Shown one piece after another: positions 11,601-23,000 of a stretch of 64,000 nucleotides of DNA. The position numbers were made by a program, and so were the translations under genes. The DNA comes from Limnomonas spitsbergensis (taxonomy: Eukaryota > Chlorophyta > Chlorophyceae > Chlamydomonadales), in contig JAYJMM010000106.1 in NCBI GenBank assembly GCA_037349105.1, forward strand, positions 2,480,001 through 2,544,000, read 5' to 3'. The notes under the pieces were generated by a model. That model ran no database searches. It had not been told where the DNA came from and worked only from the letters and a program-made list of their open reading frames with translations. Each line of letters opens with the position of its first letter. Position 1 is the stretch's first letter.

Positions 11601-14600
11601 TGCCATGCAATACATGTGATGCCTCGCTCGAATGTCAAACAAGTGCTTGGCAGACATGGTGACATAGCTGACATTCACAGCCGATCAGCAGCAACTAGCC
11701 ACAAGCGCACAAGCAGTACCCTACATGCACAACACCTACAGTATGCCCCACCGCACAAGCAAGACAAGCAACACACAAATCACCAGCAACACCCAACATT
11801 AAACCAACAAAGCAGCACCATCACCTGCCATCACCCAGCATGTTCAGAACGCAAACTGAGGAAGGGACAAACTCAGCGACTGCTGCCGGTACACACAGCC
11901 TAGGACACCTCACACCTCAACAGTTTTTAGGGCGCACACGTCACTCGGGGGCTGCGCCAGAGGCACAGCTTTAAAGATATTTCAAGGACTGCCGTTTTTT
12001 CTTTCATAAATAATTTAAGTAAATTCTCGAAGCTCAACGATTCTCACCAATACTAACCATGACCTTACAACGCCTACCTCTGCACAACCTTTTGTCAGCA
12101 CATTCCCTGGAATGCAGTTTTCCTTGTATAAATGATTTTATTTCATACCGTAGAACCGGTTTGACTCCGCGCACCCCGATTCGGAATAATCAAATTTGTC
12201 GCGCAACAGAAAAAGACCATACTCCGCGCACGCGCAGCTTAATTAGTTGTTTGCTATATCACGCAGCCGGTCCGAAACAATTAATTAAACACCGTGCAGC
12301 ACTTTTAGTGACTGGCGTTTACTCAACTCCGCGCAGCGCTTATAGCCACTATGTTCAGTCAACTCAATAGAAAAACGCGGTTCCTACAGGGAAGCACAGT
12401 ATGCTATCAGCAGAACTCCTGGTATAGAGGAGAGGAGGAGACGGAGGAGGAGATGGAAAAGAGGGAGGAGAGGGAGGAGAGGGACGCCGCGTATGAGCGT
12501 TGGCTATCCCAGGTTATTAGGCCCACTGCCATGAAATAGCCATGCAAGCTACCAGTAGTGTTCTGCGGTACTACTTGATCAGACTTGACAAGGATCACTG
12601 AATGGTTGTTGAGTCAAACAGTTGCGCGCTAGCGCGTTTTTATATTTGGTGCCGGAAAAACTACTCCGCGCACCCCCCAAAATAGTTGTTTTGGTCCGTG
12701 ACTGACCGGCCACGCACACTGTTTGCTATTATTTAATCTATCGCGCATACACTCCACGCACCCCTGAAAATAATAACCGTAATTTTTAGCAGAGTCAAAC
12801 CCGTTCTACAGTAGATGGTTTTATTTCACAAATGGCTTTTTTGACTTCCCCCAAAATCCCTAACGATGCTCACACATGCTAATCAACGCCCACCTGTGCA
12901 CGACGTTTTGCCCGTGCATGTACGCGAGGACGTTGAGCAGCGGATCCACAATTTGTTTTGCCACAAAGACCTCATCAAACCGGTCGGGGTTCGACATTGA
13001 CTCCTGCAAAAGATGAGGAGGCCAATTGGATTACAAAGATGGCTGACAAATCTTCCCAGTCCCTAAATAATGAACAAACAGCGTATACAGAGACAACATA
13101 TCGTACCGGCAGACATGCTGAACAGATACATTGATACCATATACTTGATTTGCCTTCCCTCGGGCATCAAAAACGTTTCTTTCAATGCTGCCCTCAAGGC
13201 AAACTGTCGACCAGAACACTTAATTCCAGACTAAAAACTGGCGTCAACGATTGACAATAAGTAAAATTCATGGATCCCTCAACCCCAAACGGCGTCAAGT
13301 ACATGGGAAGGCAAAGCAAATCTACGGTAGATATGATTATCATTAAGCAGAGGTGATGAGCATTTCTAGTCCTTACTCGGTCATGTTTTAGTCATGGACG
13401 TCGCATACGTCCCATCTTATTCATACCATAACGGTTATCACACCTCCCGGCACTGACCACCCCCAGGCTAGCCCTTGCGCGTTGCATCTTATTTATTTGT
13501 ACCTCACTACAGAAACAGCACTCTGAACTGTACCTGAAGCAGATCTCCTCCGACTGCGTTCTCCTGTATTATGATTTATGAAGATGGCCGCCTCATGCCT
13601 CTCCCGGTTCCCAATGCACTGCTTAGAAACAGCACTCTGAACTGTACCTGAAGCAGATCTCCTCCGACTGCGTTCTCCTGTATTATGATTTATGAAGATG
13701 GCCGCCTCATGCCTCTCCCGGTTCCCAATGCACTGCTTAGAAACAGCGCTCTGAACTGTACCTGAAGCAGATCTCCTCCAACTGCGTACTCCTCTATTAT
13801 GAAGATGGCTGCCTCATCCATCTTCCGGTTCCCAAATAGCCTTTGCACCGCAAAAAAGAAACAGCGCTCTGAACTGTACCTGTAGCAGATCTCCTCCGAC
13901 TGCGTACTCCTCTATTATAAAGATGGCCTCCTCATCCTCCCAGTTCCCGAAAAGCTTGATAAGGTGCTCGTGATCCAGCCAGCGAGCAAACCCAACCATG
14001 CTCTGAACGCTCGCTATTTCTCTCGCAGTCATCCTGGCTGCAAGTGGCCAAGTGGATGAAGGGGTTAAGATATAGGGTTAAGGTTAAGCGGTTGGATATA
14101 GGGGATTGAGGTGTAGGGTTGAAGGTGAAGGGTAAAGCGGTTGGAGGGTTATGGTGAAGTAATGAAGTGGTTCAGGGTTAAGGGTAAAGCGGCATAGGCG
14201 ATTATAGGCTTCAGTATTAAGCGGTTAAGGGTTAAGGATCAAGGGTTGAGGGTTAAGGATTCGTTAAGGTTCGTTCATACCTTTAAAGTGTTTCTTCAGG
14301 ACGTAGTGTTCCCCGGTTGCGATACTGCATGCGAAATAGAACTCGAGAAACTTGGAGGAGTGGAAGCGGTACACCAGCGGCTGGAACTGGTCCAGTGCCG
14401 TGAACCAGATCAGCGCCGAGGGCCCCAGCTCCTTATCGTCGTCGTCGCCGTGGGTCCCTTTGGCAGCGGACATGATGCTCATGGAGCCAAAGATGGCATT
14501 GCTCTGCGGACAAGTGGGTGAGATTGTAATTGCGCTGTATGGGGTGAAATACGGCATCGCTCTGCGGACAGGTGAGAGTGAAAGCGTGCTACTCCATAAA

Positions 14601-16783
14601 ATAAGAATCGACGCGCAACGGCCAATATGACATCGCTATGAGAACAAAACGGGCTAAGATAATGCGTGCTCTTGAAGGTGAAATGTGGCATGGCTCTGCG
14701 GAAATAAAGTTCTGAGTTACAGCGTGCTTTCAGGGGTGAAAATATGGCATGGCTCCGTGAACAAAAAGTTGACAGTTAAAGCGCGTGCCATGCTGTGAAG
14801 TATGGCATTGCTCTGAGGAGGCTAGGGGAAAAGATGTTAGTTACGGCGCGCATTGGAGCGTAATATAACGTGGCTATGAGGAGGCTATGGCAAAAGGTGC
14901 CCAAGTTAGGGTGAATGTCTCAGGTTTCAGGGATAAGGGTTCAGCAAAGGCAAATGATGAAACACTAGGCTTGCCAGGAATGATGGCATAGTAAGTCAAA
15001 ATTGATTGAGGGTGAAAGATAAAGGGTTTATAGCTTATGATAGGGCATTTACTAACGTTTAGGGTTGAAGGTTCATGGTTGAGGGTTGCGGGTTAAAGGT
15101 ATGATGGTCGAGGGTTCATGGTCGAGGGTTCTCGCATGACGGTTCGTGGTGAAGGGCTCATGGAACGATGGTTGAGGGTTCATTGTCGTCGGCACTTGTC
15201 TTAAGGCTTGTGGAATTATGGTCAAGGGTTTGAGATGGAGAGTTGTTCACGAATTGTCAGATTGGCCTCCAGCCTCCACATCGCCTAGCTCCTGATAAAC
15301 CGTAAGTGAACCTTAAGTGAACCTTTAGTTAAGCTTAAGTGAAGATTAAGTGAACCTTAAGTGAGCCTCGAGTGAACCGTATGTGAACCCTAAGTGAACC
15401 TAAAGAGAACAATAAGTTAAGCTTAAGCAGCACAGAATAACCTGTGTGCCTCTTACCATGCTCCTGATGCCCCTCCTGATCCCTGTTATGGACTTCGCCG
15501 CGGCCTCCGCAGAAATCTCTATGATCGAGTAACTCCTGGACATCCGCCTCCGGGGCGCTTCATCTCCGGATTCCGCCGATGCAGCCGACGACCTGACGCA
15601 GTGTTAGGGCATGTCAGAGCATCTTGTTTCTGCCCCTCCTGGAAAGACTGGGTACTGACGTATCTTATTTTAGGGTTTAGGGTTTAGTCAAACCCAGCAA
15701 TTTTAGGAGGCAGGCATGGGGATGAAGCCTTTGACCGATCTATAGCCGGTTGCCCAAGCAGCAGGCACCTCTCTGCACTGTGATGCCGAGGCCAGAGGCG
15801 GAAATGTGGCTGATGTCCAGGCCAGGCCAAAGGCCGCGATGTCCAGTGTTTCTTTTTTCGTGACTCAGCTACATATCAGCTACACTAAGGACGCTGGCTG
15901 GAGTCCCGGTTAGTGGCCAGCCTTGCTGCTCTGGCCACCACTCATAGGCTGGTCCAGGTTTGGGCCTAAGTAGGCCTTTGGCGGCCGCGTGGTGGCCCGT
16001 CGGAGGTGGACTTGTAGTCGAAAAAATAAACACTGGCGACGTCGCTGAATTATAGCAGAGGTACGCTTCAATAAACACACTGACCTGCCAAAGAACTCCA
16101 GAACAGATTTACGGCGCGGTTTCTTCAGGCTGCGGACGCTGCCCGCCGGAGAGGCAGGGGTGGCCTCCGGGACGGTGGTCTTCGATTTTCTGAATAAGTT
16201 GGCCAGGGAATTGGAGCGGGACATGGCATGCCCTGTAGGTCTCTCCAGATCAGCATCTTCAAGCATGAGAGTGGGAGGCTCCCGCGGCTGCTCGATGATT
16301 CGGATGGACCTACGTCTGCGCGGCCCAGCTGCACCGTACGGTCCCCGCTGGCTGCGTTGGGAGAGCGTGTCTGAATCCTGATGCTGCGGCGCTGTGGTAG
16401 AGTCTTGCTGCATGGCTGCACCAACCGGTTCCCGAAAGGCGCTTTGAAATGGCAAGACTGGTTGCAGATCATCAGCTGCTGATGTTGAGGCTTGCTGCAT
16501 GGATGTAATTGCAGCCTCCAGGCCCTGATGCCATGCAACTTCCCGTGCGCCTGTCACTGTCCGGGCGATGGGGGCCGCAGCTCTGTCACTGGGGACATTC
16601 TCTGAGGCGGTTCCACTTGCAACAAACAGCTCTCTGGAGAATTGAAAGAGGGGGGATACGGTCAGAAGAGGGAAGAGAGGAATGACGTGCGTGGCGACAC
16701 ACAGGTCGTGTTTACCCTTACAAGTCTGTATAATCATCTGCAGAAGCTATGGTGTTTAAATCAGTGACCGCTAGCGTATCCAT
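5676..16783 (-). CDS. Aurora/CAMK-like pseudokinase, 11 exons, 643 aa
   Basis: Exons, in order: 16783-16722, 16633-16085, 15592-15457, 14503-14281, 14037-13880, 13003-12894, 9940-9793, 8743-8630, 7197-7094, 6631-6505, 5876-5676. All introns are GT..AG and all phases agree. Residues 1-250 are Ser/Arg-rich and probably disordered. The kinase-like domain spans about 285-575: beta-3 YVLKKHFK (K319), LDHEHLIKLFGNWEDEE, EEYAVGGDL, LAYMHGQNVVHR, LDYMAPEML (APE 455-457), KVDIWQVGCM, and a C-lobe ending NPKDRPSASDLSQHPWM. The family's key residues are replaced. The glycine loop lacks its glycines. In the catalytic loop HRDxKxxN reads HRSICPEH (S414, C416, H419), and DFG reads HYI (432-434). The frame and splice sites are intact, so I read this as an expressed pseudokinase, probably a scaffold or allosteric partner. 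The partner is unknown. The start is the first ATG before a strong GTAAGG donor. Confidence 0.87.
6125..6500 (-). repeat. Donor-side decoy array of pseudokinase exon 10
   Basis: The end of exon 10 with its donor (CACCTCTCC plus CAGCCAGAG on the plus strand) recurs near 6138, 6208, 6295 and 6380, each copy followed by GGGTTTAGGG-like spacer. The copy at 6380 keeps about 70 bp of exon similarity. The others are shorter. Confidence 0.75.
6720..6960 (-). repeat. Donor-side decoys of pseudokinase exon 9
   Basis: The exon 9 end (plus-strand CACCAGTACGTGATG, real copy at 7090) recurs near 6727 and 6881 with the same neighbouring TGCCTGCCC motif. Spacers are tandem CCTCATGCA/CCTCACGCA-type sequence. 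Confidence 0.65.
7270..7375 (-). repeat. Acceptor-side decoy of pseudokinase exon 9
   Basis: A second copy of the exon 9 acceptor and first 50 or so exon bases lies directly upstream (in gene direction) of the real acceptor at 7197/7198. It keeps the CTCCAG acceptor and the GTGGGGTGCATG start but diverges after ATGCCGTTTGGAGC. Confidence 0.75.
7433..7492. repeat. Near-perfect hairpin (26-bp arms, 8-bp loop)
   Basis: Left arm 7433-7458 and right arm 7467-7492 are reverse complements with about two mismatches, separated by 8 bp. The hairpin lies in a pseudokinase intron 99 bp before the tRNA gene. It could be a small fold-back element or a template-switch product. Confidence 0.85.
7591..7670 (+). 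tRNA. tRNA-Leu (anticodon AAG)
   Basis: An 80-nt cloverleaf without encoded CCA. Acceptor arm GACGACG pairs with CGTCGTC (7663-7669), with discriminator A at 7670. The anticodon stem TTGGA/TCCAA encloses loop TTAAGGC, giving anticodon AAG at 7625-7627. The T arm contains GGTTCAAATCC. The variable region is about 11 nt, as expected for a class II tRNA-Leu. There is no intron. The gene sits antisense inside the pseudokinase intron between exons 8 and 9. A and B boxes are the standard internal Pol III promoter. Confidence 0.93.
8031..8235 (+). mobile_element. F2 dispersed repeat
   Basis: Begins GTCAATGACGTTACATCTC, followed by GGCCCTG..AAGAGGGCTTGGCCGCG and a purine-rich stretch with GAACACAAAGGAGA. 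The same order of landmarks occurs at 44,862, 47,484 and, with variation, 49,365. It is probably a non-autonomous retroposon; its class is not determined. Confidence 0.6.
8266..8424 (+). mobile_element. Partial CCGTAGAACC-type TIR element
   Basis: Matches the right-hand part of the element at 21,213-21,830 (CCGCGCAGCGGCGATT, then AGCGGAGTCA, then TTCTACG). The left terminal inverted repeat is missing. Confidence 0.55.
8862..9048 (-). mobile_element. F3 dispersed repeat
   Basis: In reverse complement it starts TTTCGTGACTCAGCTAC, continues GTGGCCAGCC, GGTCCAGGTT and TTGGCGGCC, and is about 185 bp long. The copy at 15,852-16,035 has the same order in the opposite orientation. Confidence 0.6.
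9190..9410 (+). mobile_element. F3 dispersed repeat, diverged
   Basis: Shares GTGGCCAGCC, CTGGCC-like, GTCCAAGTTTGG and GGCGACCTGCTTGAGGTGG landmarks with the F3 copy at 15,852. The 5' GTGACTCAGCTAC end is degraded. Confidence 0.45.
10015..10070 (-). repeat. Acceptor-side decoy of pseudokinase exon 7
   Basis: Plus-strand CCTATCATGAGGTGTTGAGG, then TAGATGGAC, repeats the start of exon 7 (real acceptor at 9940/9941) about 90 bp upstream in gene direction. The surrounding spacer is GGGTTCAGGG-type. Confidence 0.7.
10071..12147. other. Long pseudokinase intron, no other gene seen
   Basis: Part of the intron between exons 6 and 7. Several open frames of 100-217 codons occur on both strands, but none has a recognisable motif or splice partner. 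I see no RNA gene. Confidence 0.4.
12148..12811 (+). mobile_element. TA-flanked TIR element, copy A
   Basis: Terminal inverted repeats begin CCGTAGAACCGGTTTGACTC and end GAGTCAAACCCGTTCTACAG, flanked by TA on both sides. The inside is rich in GCGCA-type motifs and has a short Glu/Arg-rich frame near 12,420-12,535 but no transposase. The TA target and the CCGTAGAACC-like ends fit a non-autonomous Tc1/mariner-pogo-like element; this is inference from the ends only. Confidence 0.75.
13133..13327 (+). mobile_element. Short TIR element (MITE-like), copy 1
   Basis: The left end reads CTTGATTTGCCTTCCCTCG and the right end GGGAAGGCAAAGCAAATC then TACGG before TA. These are inverted repeats of each other. 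A second copy is at 31,109-31,313. Confidence 0.65.
13505..13870 (-). repeat. Donor-side decoy array of pseudokinase exon 5
   Basis: Three tandem copies, starting near 13,511, 13,625 and 13,739, repeat the exon 5 end and its donor (plus strand CTGAACTGTACCTG..GCAGATCTCCTCC, with AAGATGGC further in). The first two 114-bp units are almost identical, so that duplication is recent. The real junction is at 13,880/13,879. Confidence 0.88.
14515..14900 (-). repeat. Acceptor-side decoy array of pseudokinase exon 4
   Basis: The exon 4 start (plus strand ATGGCATTGCTCTGCGGA, real copy ending at 14,503) recurs about five times at roughly 70-80-bp steps, as TACGGCATCGCTCTGCGGA, GACATCGCTATGAG, GTGGCATGGCTCTGCGG and so on. 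Spacers contain AGCGTGCT and GGTGAAA. Confidence 0.7.
15852..16035 (+). mobile_element. F3 dispersed repeat
   Basis: Starts TTCGTGACTCAGCTACAT and ends near GAGGTGGACTTGTAGTCG. It is homologous by eye to 8862-9048 (inverted) and to shorter fragments at 27,460, 52,585 and 63,478. It lies in pseudokinase intron 2. Confidence 0.6.
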
Positions 16784-17083
16784 GAAGGCCCCCTGTCTTG
16801 TCGAATGAGATGTGTCAAGACAGGGGCGCTAGTTGCACAGCTCCATATTTTGTTCTACTGTTGAGCGTGTGCTTTTTCTGTAAGAAAGAAACCAAACGCT
16901 GATGCTTAGCTTGAAAAATACGTCCAAACTAGTTTGTCATTGGACTCACGAAGCTTTGGCGCCACACTTGCAGTACAGCAGTGTGGCTAGAATGATCTGG
17001 ATGATCTCATAATTGATCGCAGCTGTATTTTAAACTTTCTCTTTCATTTTTTCGTGGGGATACTCACGTCAACGCCGTTCACA
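16784..17083. promoter_or_regulatory. Shared head-to-head promoter region (pseudokinase / CCT4)
   Basis: 300 bp separate the two divergent start codons. The region carries a short TGTCTTG/CAAGACA inverted repeat near 16,793-16,822. No TATA box is obvious. A bidirectional promoter is inferred from geometry only. Confidence 0.5.
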
Positions 17084-20000
17084 ATGGCAGGAACTGCTGC
17101 CAGACCTCAAAAGAAGACAAATGAGATGTACCGTGAGTCGACGCGGAAGAAGGATGTAAGGACGACTAACATCGAGGCTGCGAAAGCGGTGGCAGATGCA
17201 GTCCGGACAAGTTTGGGGCCGCGCGGCATGGACAAGATGGTAAGTAAAGAGTCTGCGCTTTCCTGCCTTCCATAACTAGGCTGACACCAAGCTGATCAGG
17301 TGGCGTCACCCACTGGGGAAGTGATCATCACGAACGATGGAGCTACGATTCTTCAAAAGATGACTGTCACCCAGCCTGCAGCGAAGATGCTCGTAGAACT
17401 GTCGAAGTCACAGGTGCTTGAGGGATTTAATTGCTAATGGCTTTCGCATGGGTTGTCATACTGACAGCTTAATTTGCCGCGAAATTAGGACATCGTGGCG
17501 GGAGACGGCACGACATCTGTCGTCGTTATTTGCGGGGCGCTGCTGAAGAAGTCTCAGGAACTGCTGGACAAGGGTGTGCACCCCACTGTCATCTCGGACT
17601 CTTTCAACAAGGCCTCCCAAAAGGCCTGCGAGGTGCGCACCATTTGCCAGCAAGATGTTGGACGCCCTGCATGCTAACCGACAACATGAACACTGCTTCA
17701 GATCCTCGAGTCCATTGCAATCCCAGTAGATCTCGACGACAGGGAGGCCCTGCTGAAGGCGGCAACTACGTGAGTTTGCATGGCATTAATAGCGCACGCC
17801 CCATGTTGGCAAGGCGTCGATAGGTGTGGCATAGGGGGAGGTTGCAGTGGCTGCATTGGAGTCCATCACTTTTATTTTAGTTTGCCCGAGACAGTCAGAC
17901 TGCCGGGCAGCCACCACTGAGCCAATGGGTACCAAACATTGATCTGCCATCTGCTTGCTGAAGCAGGCTTCACGGCCACAGGCCGGTATGTGCACTCGAA
18001 ATAAACTTTGAATGACGCATGCCTGCTGCCAACCATTTCCCTGTCGCCCCATGCATGACCTAAGTCATTGCGTCTCTGGTGTTTTTCAGGTCTCTGAGCA
18101 GCAAGGTTGTCTCGCAGTACTCGTCTCTTCTCTCCCCAATGGCGGTGGACGCCGTTTTGAAAGTCATCGATCCTGAACGGCCTCACCTGTGAGCAACCGG
18201 GTGTAGCCTTTCCAGCAATAATTAGCCTCTCCAATCGTCTATGCATGGGCAGGTATCCCCTGGCGGCTCATTTTAAAACAGTTCAAAACATGGATTGCAA
18301 TGTTTTGAAATCCATTGACCTGGAGCCCTCGTTTAAGCGTGGTATCAGGCGTCATAGCTCTCCCAGTGGTGATTTTCTCCACATTGCAGTGCTTCTGCAA
18401 TACGGCCCCCCTTCCCCTAACAAGATGCGCGGGATGACGTACATTACACTGCTTGTCACCTAGTAGCTTGTCACGTTGTGCTTCATCTTTGGGAAAAGGG
18501 TTACATGTCTTGGGGGCGGAGCATGGTTTGCTATTCATTGCGCATGATTGGACGAGGAATATGAAAATTGGAAAACCAAGAGTTGACCAAAATCTGGGGA
18601 CTGAAGAGTTGGTTTCAGGGGTGCAAGCCCGATGGCACCCATTGGTCTGCGTGCAGTCCTGTGTGATTAATATGTGTATCTATCTTTCTGTCACAGGCTG
18701 GACCTGCAAGACATCCGGGTCATTACAAAGCCTGGGGGCACTGTGGATGACTCTGAGATGGTGGACGGTATCGTGTTTGACCAGAAGGCGGCCAAGACTG
18801 CCGGCGGCCCCGCAAGAATGGAGAAGGCCAAGGTGACTTGAGTCAAATGCCTGTCATGTAGTGTTTATTTTAGTGCACTGAAGATCCCGCTGGGCAGGCC
18901 GCTGGGCAGGTCTACCACTGGAATGATGGGAATGAGGCCTTGAACGGTCTACGGCCTAAGGTCAGAGTTATTAGCTTACCTATACACCTTGAAAGTGCAC
19001 CAGGTCGCCCCAGACTGAATTTTAGTTAAAGCACATTCAAACAAGTAGAGCTGCTGGATTTCCGTGCACTATCTTGGTCAATACTGGTGGTATGAACATC
19101 TTACATCTCTGGTATGAACATGTATGGACCTCTGCACAGCCAAAAGTGATCCCTGCCGCATTTTCGTCTGCCAACATAAGTATGCCGCCAGTTTTTATCC
19201 TATTCAAATTTGATTCTTAGATGGAAATAGCCATGTAATTTAAGCGGAGACGTACGAATCTGATTTTCCGTGCGGACCCTCCTTTTTTGACTGCAGGTTG
19301 GTCTCATCCAGTTTTGCATCTCGCCCCCCAAGTCCGACATTGAGAACAACGTCATTGTTAGCGACTACACGCAGGTATGTGTCAACTGATTGGGTTCCCT
19401 GGGGGGTAACTGATAGACCGTTGTAGAAAGACATGACGGTTAGGAATTACACGCAGGTATGTGTCAACTGAAGGGTTTGCTAAGGGGGGTGAATGATGTA
19501 CCATTTAGGTAAGACATGCCAATCAGCGACTCCCTAAAAGATGTGTTTACGCTTCAACTGAAGAGGCCTAAGTGTTTAAACGAGGCAGGAAGGGTGATTT
19601 CCCTTTTTTCTTGAAATCAGGTCGTACACTATGACACTGAGGGGGGCGAGGCAAGCCACAAAATTACGCGTGTTCTGCTGCATTCTAACCACTCATCATT
19701 TTAATCACGCTTGTACTGCTGCAGATGGACCGCGTGTACAAGGAGGAGAGGAACTACATCCTGAACATTGTGAAGAAGATCAAGTCTTCCGGATGCAACG
19801 TCCTGCTGATCCAGAAGAGCATCCTGAGGTGTGTAATAACTAGGGGGGTGCTGCTGCTACTGTGGAAACAGGGTGTGCTTTTGCTGCTGCTGAGACTGCT
19901 AGGAGGGAAATGTGGTTTTGCTGCTGCTGCTACCGTGGAAAACAGGTGTAGTGCTGCTGCTGATGAGGAGGAGGAAATGGGGCTTTGCTATTGTTGCTGC

Positions 20001-23000
20001 TGGGGAGGATATGTGGTTGCTGCCGCTGCTGCTACTGTGGAAATGGGGCTGCTGCTGCTGCTGCTGGGAAGTGGGGCCTTGCCAGTGCTGGAGACATGGG
20101 GTCTGCCGCTGATAGATACTGCTGCTGGGGAACAGGGCTGTGTTGATACGTCTGATTCTGGGGGAACTGAAATATGTGTCTGCTCCCCTCTGTTTGCTCC
20201 TGATCTTCGTCTGCTAGACTGCTACTACTGCTGCACTCATCACGACCCTGGAGATGAGGATCCTGTCCTGGACATGACACTGCTCTGCTCATTATCTTAC
20301 GTTATCTGATGGACCAGTTGTTCCTGGGGAATGGGGGGCGTGCTCCTGCAGCTCGCTCTACTGCTTCTACTGCTTCCCTCATTATGATCCAAGAGATCAG
20401 GATCCATTTCGTGAACCTTACCATTCTGGTATGGCACGGCTCTGTTCACTATCCTTCATAACCTGATGGACCGGCTGCTGCTTCCCTCTCCCGTGATCAT
20501 CATTCCAAGTCTTGCATTATTTTACTTCGAATGCTTTTCCCTTGCCTCAAATCCCCAGGGATGCCGTGACAGACCTGGCCCTGCATTACTTGGTGAGGCT
20601 TCGGGGTTTGGGGTCATACGTCATGTTATGGGGTTAAGGGCCCTGTACCACGGCTTAGGGTTTAGGGCCCTGAACCACATGCCAGGATAAAGGTCCCTGC
20701 ATGATCTTATGAGTCCCACGCTATGGACTGCTGAGTCATAAGAAATGCACTCCAAGCCACTGAAGTGTTCAATCCTTCTCTTAGTCTGTATTATGCTGTG
20801 CATGTATTTGATGGCCTGTTTGTGCATTTTGCGAGCCTTTGGCTGGCCGCTGAGGGGCGACCATTGGGCTGATAGGGATATGATTCGTACTGGACCCAAC
20901 AGCCGGGCTTTCTGCTGTGCCAGGCCTTGATGACTTCAGGCGGAGACGTCGCCGACTGGTATCAGACACAGCGAACAAAATGTGATTGAATGACGTTGCT
21001 TGCTCCAGCTGAGCTCATCAATGTAGTTTGTTTGTCCAATTGCTGACTTACTATGCAGACACTGGCACTTTTTTGTTACTTTGGGGTGGAAAAACATCAC
21101 CGTAACGGTAGGCCTAAACTTACTTTTGGTACGCCGAACAGTATTTTATGTGTGAATTGTTTCGAGGTGAAACCATTACTGCTAAGGAAGGCCTAAAATC
21201 ATAAATGGTATACCGTAGAACCTCTTAGACTCCGCGCACCCCCCCAAAAAGTTGTTTTTTCCTGTCGCGCACCCCGAAAATAATTTAAAAAACAGTCGCG
21301 CAGCGACAAAATTTTAATTGAAGTTAACGTCGCGCAGCAGGTAATTTAATTTAACATCGCGCATCACTGGAAATAATTTAAATTTCCTTCCGTGCAGCAC
21401 TTTCAGCCAGTACAGTAGAACTTAGTTATAACCTCATTTGATGCTAGCAAGGATAGTACACGGTCTGCAATACTCAGCATAGTCGTCATCCTCCTCCGCT
21501 GCCGTTTCCTAGCCTCAGGAAACGTGTGGCTGTTGAAGCCCCGAAACGTCAGCAGTCGTCAGCACCCGTCTCTGCCTCCAGGAGCGAGCTTCGCAAGGGG
21601 GATTGGTGCAAGGATCACTTGACGGATGTCAAATCAATTAGTCGCGCGCAAACACGCGTTTTTTATATTTTGCTGTGTTTCATTCGTAGCGTGCCCCCTC
21701 CAAAATAGTTGTTTGGGCACCTGACTGACGCTCCGCGCAGCGGCGATTTTTTAATTAATATTATCGCGCTGCCATGTCCGCGCACCCCAATAATTATTTA
21801 ATTACGAGCGGAGTCAAAGCGGTTCTACGGTACTGTACGGTAATTTTTTGTGTACAACTCGTTAATACAATATTTGTTCCCGCTGCTCAGGCCAAGGCCA
21901 AGATCATGGTGGTACGCGACATTGAGCGGTCTGAGATTGAGTTCATCAGCAAGACGCTGAACTGCCTGCCCATTGCGCACGTGGACCACATGAAGCCAGA
22001 GAAGCTGGGCTCTGCTGACCTGGTGGAGGAGGTTGAGGTGAGGGTGGATGGCGGGGAAATTGGGGGGCGGAGGACAAGTTGAGGGACATTATTGCGGTGT
22101 TTTGGAGTTGAGTTGAAAATTATGGTCTTGGGGTTGAAGCTGGACTCTGCTGACCTGGTGGAGGAAGTTGGGGTGAGGGTGGATGGCGGGGAATGCTTGA
22201 AAGGGTGGGGATAACGAGTTGAGAATAGGGGGTCCTGGGCATCATGAGGATGAGGACTGAGCTCTGCTTATCTGGTGGTGGTGAGGGTGGACTGGCAGGG
22301 AAACGGCTGTCTTGGGCACTGAAAGGATGAGAAGCTGGGCTCTTTCGGTCAGGCTGGTCAAGGAGTTTGAAGTTTGGGTGGATTGCATGGGCAACGGCAA
22401 CCATATGTGACATGGGGATGGGCATGACGAAGGGTTGGATACTTGGATGGTGTGGACAGCATGGTCGTCATATTCATGGACACACCAGGGCTTGTCTCTA
22501 TTCTGATGGCAGGGGCAATTTTGTCAGAGCTGGGAACTTCAAATGCGCCTTGTACTTTTTGATGTCAATGGAATTCAAATTGGTTTGGTGACTCGACGCC
22601 ACCATTTCCAGCCACTTCATGGTCTCGGTTCTTGTTTCCAAGTGTTTACAGTTTGGCTGGGGTCCTTGTTTGAAATCTGACGAGGCTGCTCATATTCCTT
22701 TCTGCGCATTGGCCCCCAGGTTGGCCGGGGTCGCGTGGTCAAGGTGACTGGCATCCTCAATAAGGGCCGCACGACGACGGTGCTCCTCCGCGGGAGCAAC
22801 AAGCTCGTCCTCGAGGAGGCCGACCGCTCCCTGCACGACGCGCTCTGCGTGATCCGCTGCCTCGTCAACAAGCGCTTCCTGATCTCGGGCGGCGCGTCGC
22901 CGGAGACGGAAATCTTTTACCAGCTGTCGCAGTGGTCTAAGACGCTGACGGGCATGGACAGCTATTGCGTCCGGGCGTTCGCCGAGGCGCTCGAGGTGGT

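Noticed and set aside
10453..11903. Open frames of 120-217 codons in pseudokinase intron 6 as nested genes
   Set aside because: Overlapping frames on both strands without motifs, splice signals or codon bias.
5676..16783. Calling the kinase gene an active Aurora kinase or a dead pseudogene
   Set aside because: Catalytic Asp, Lys, Asn and DFG equivalents are all changed, yet 11 exons keep frame and splice sites. Pseudokinase fits better than either.
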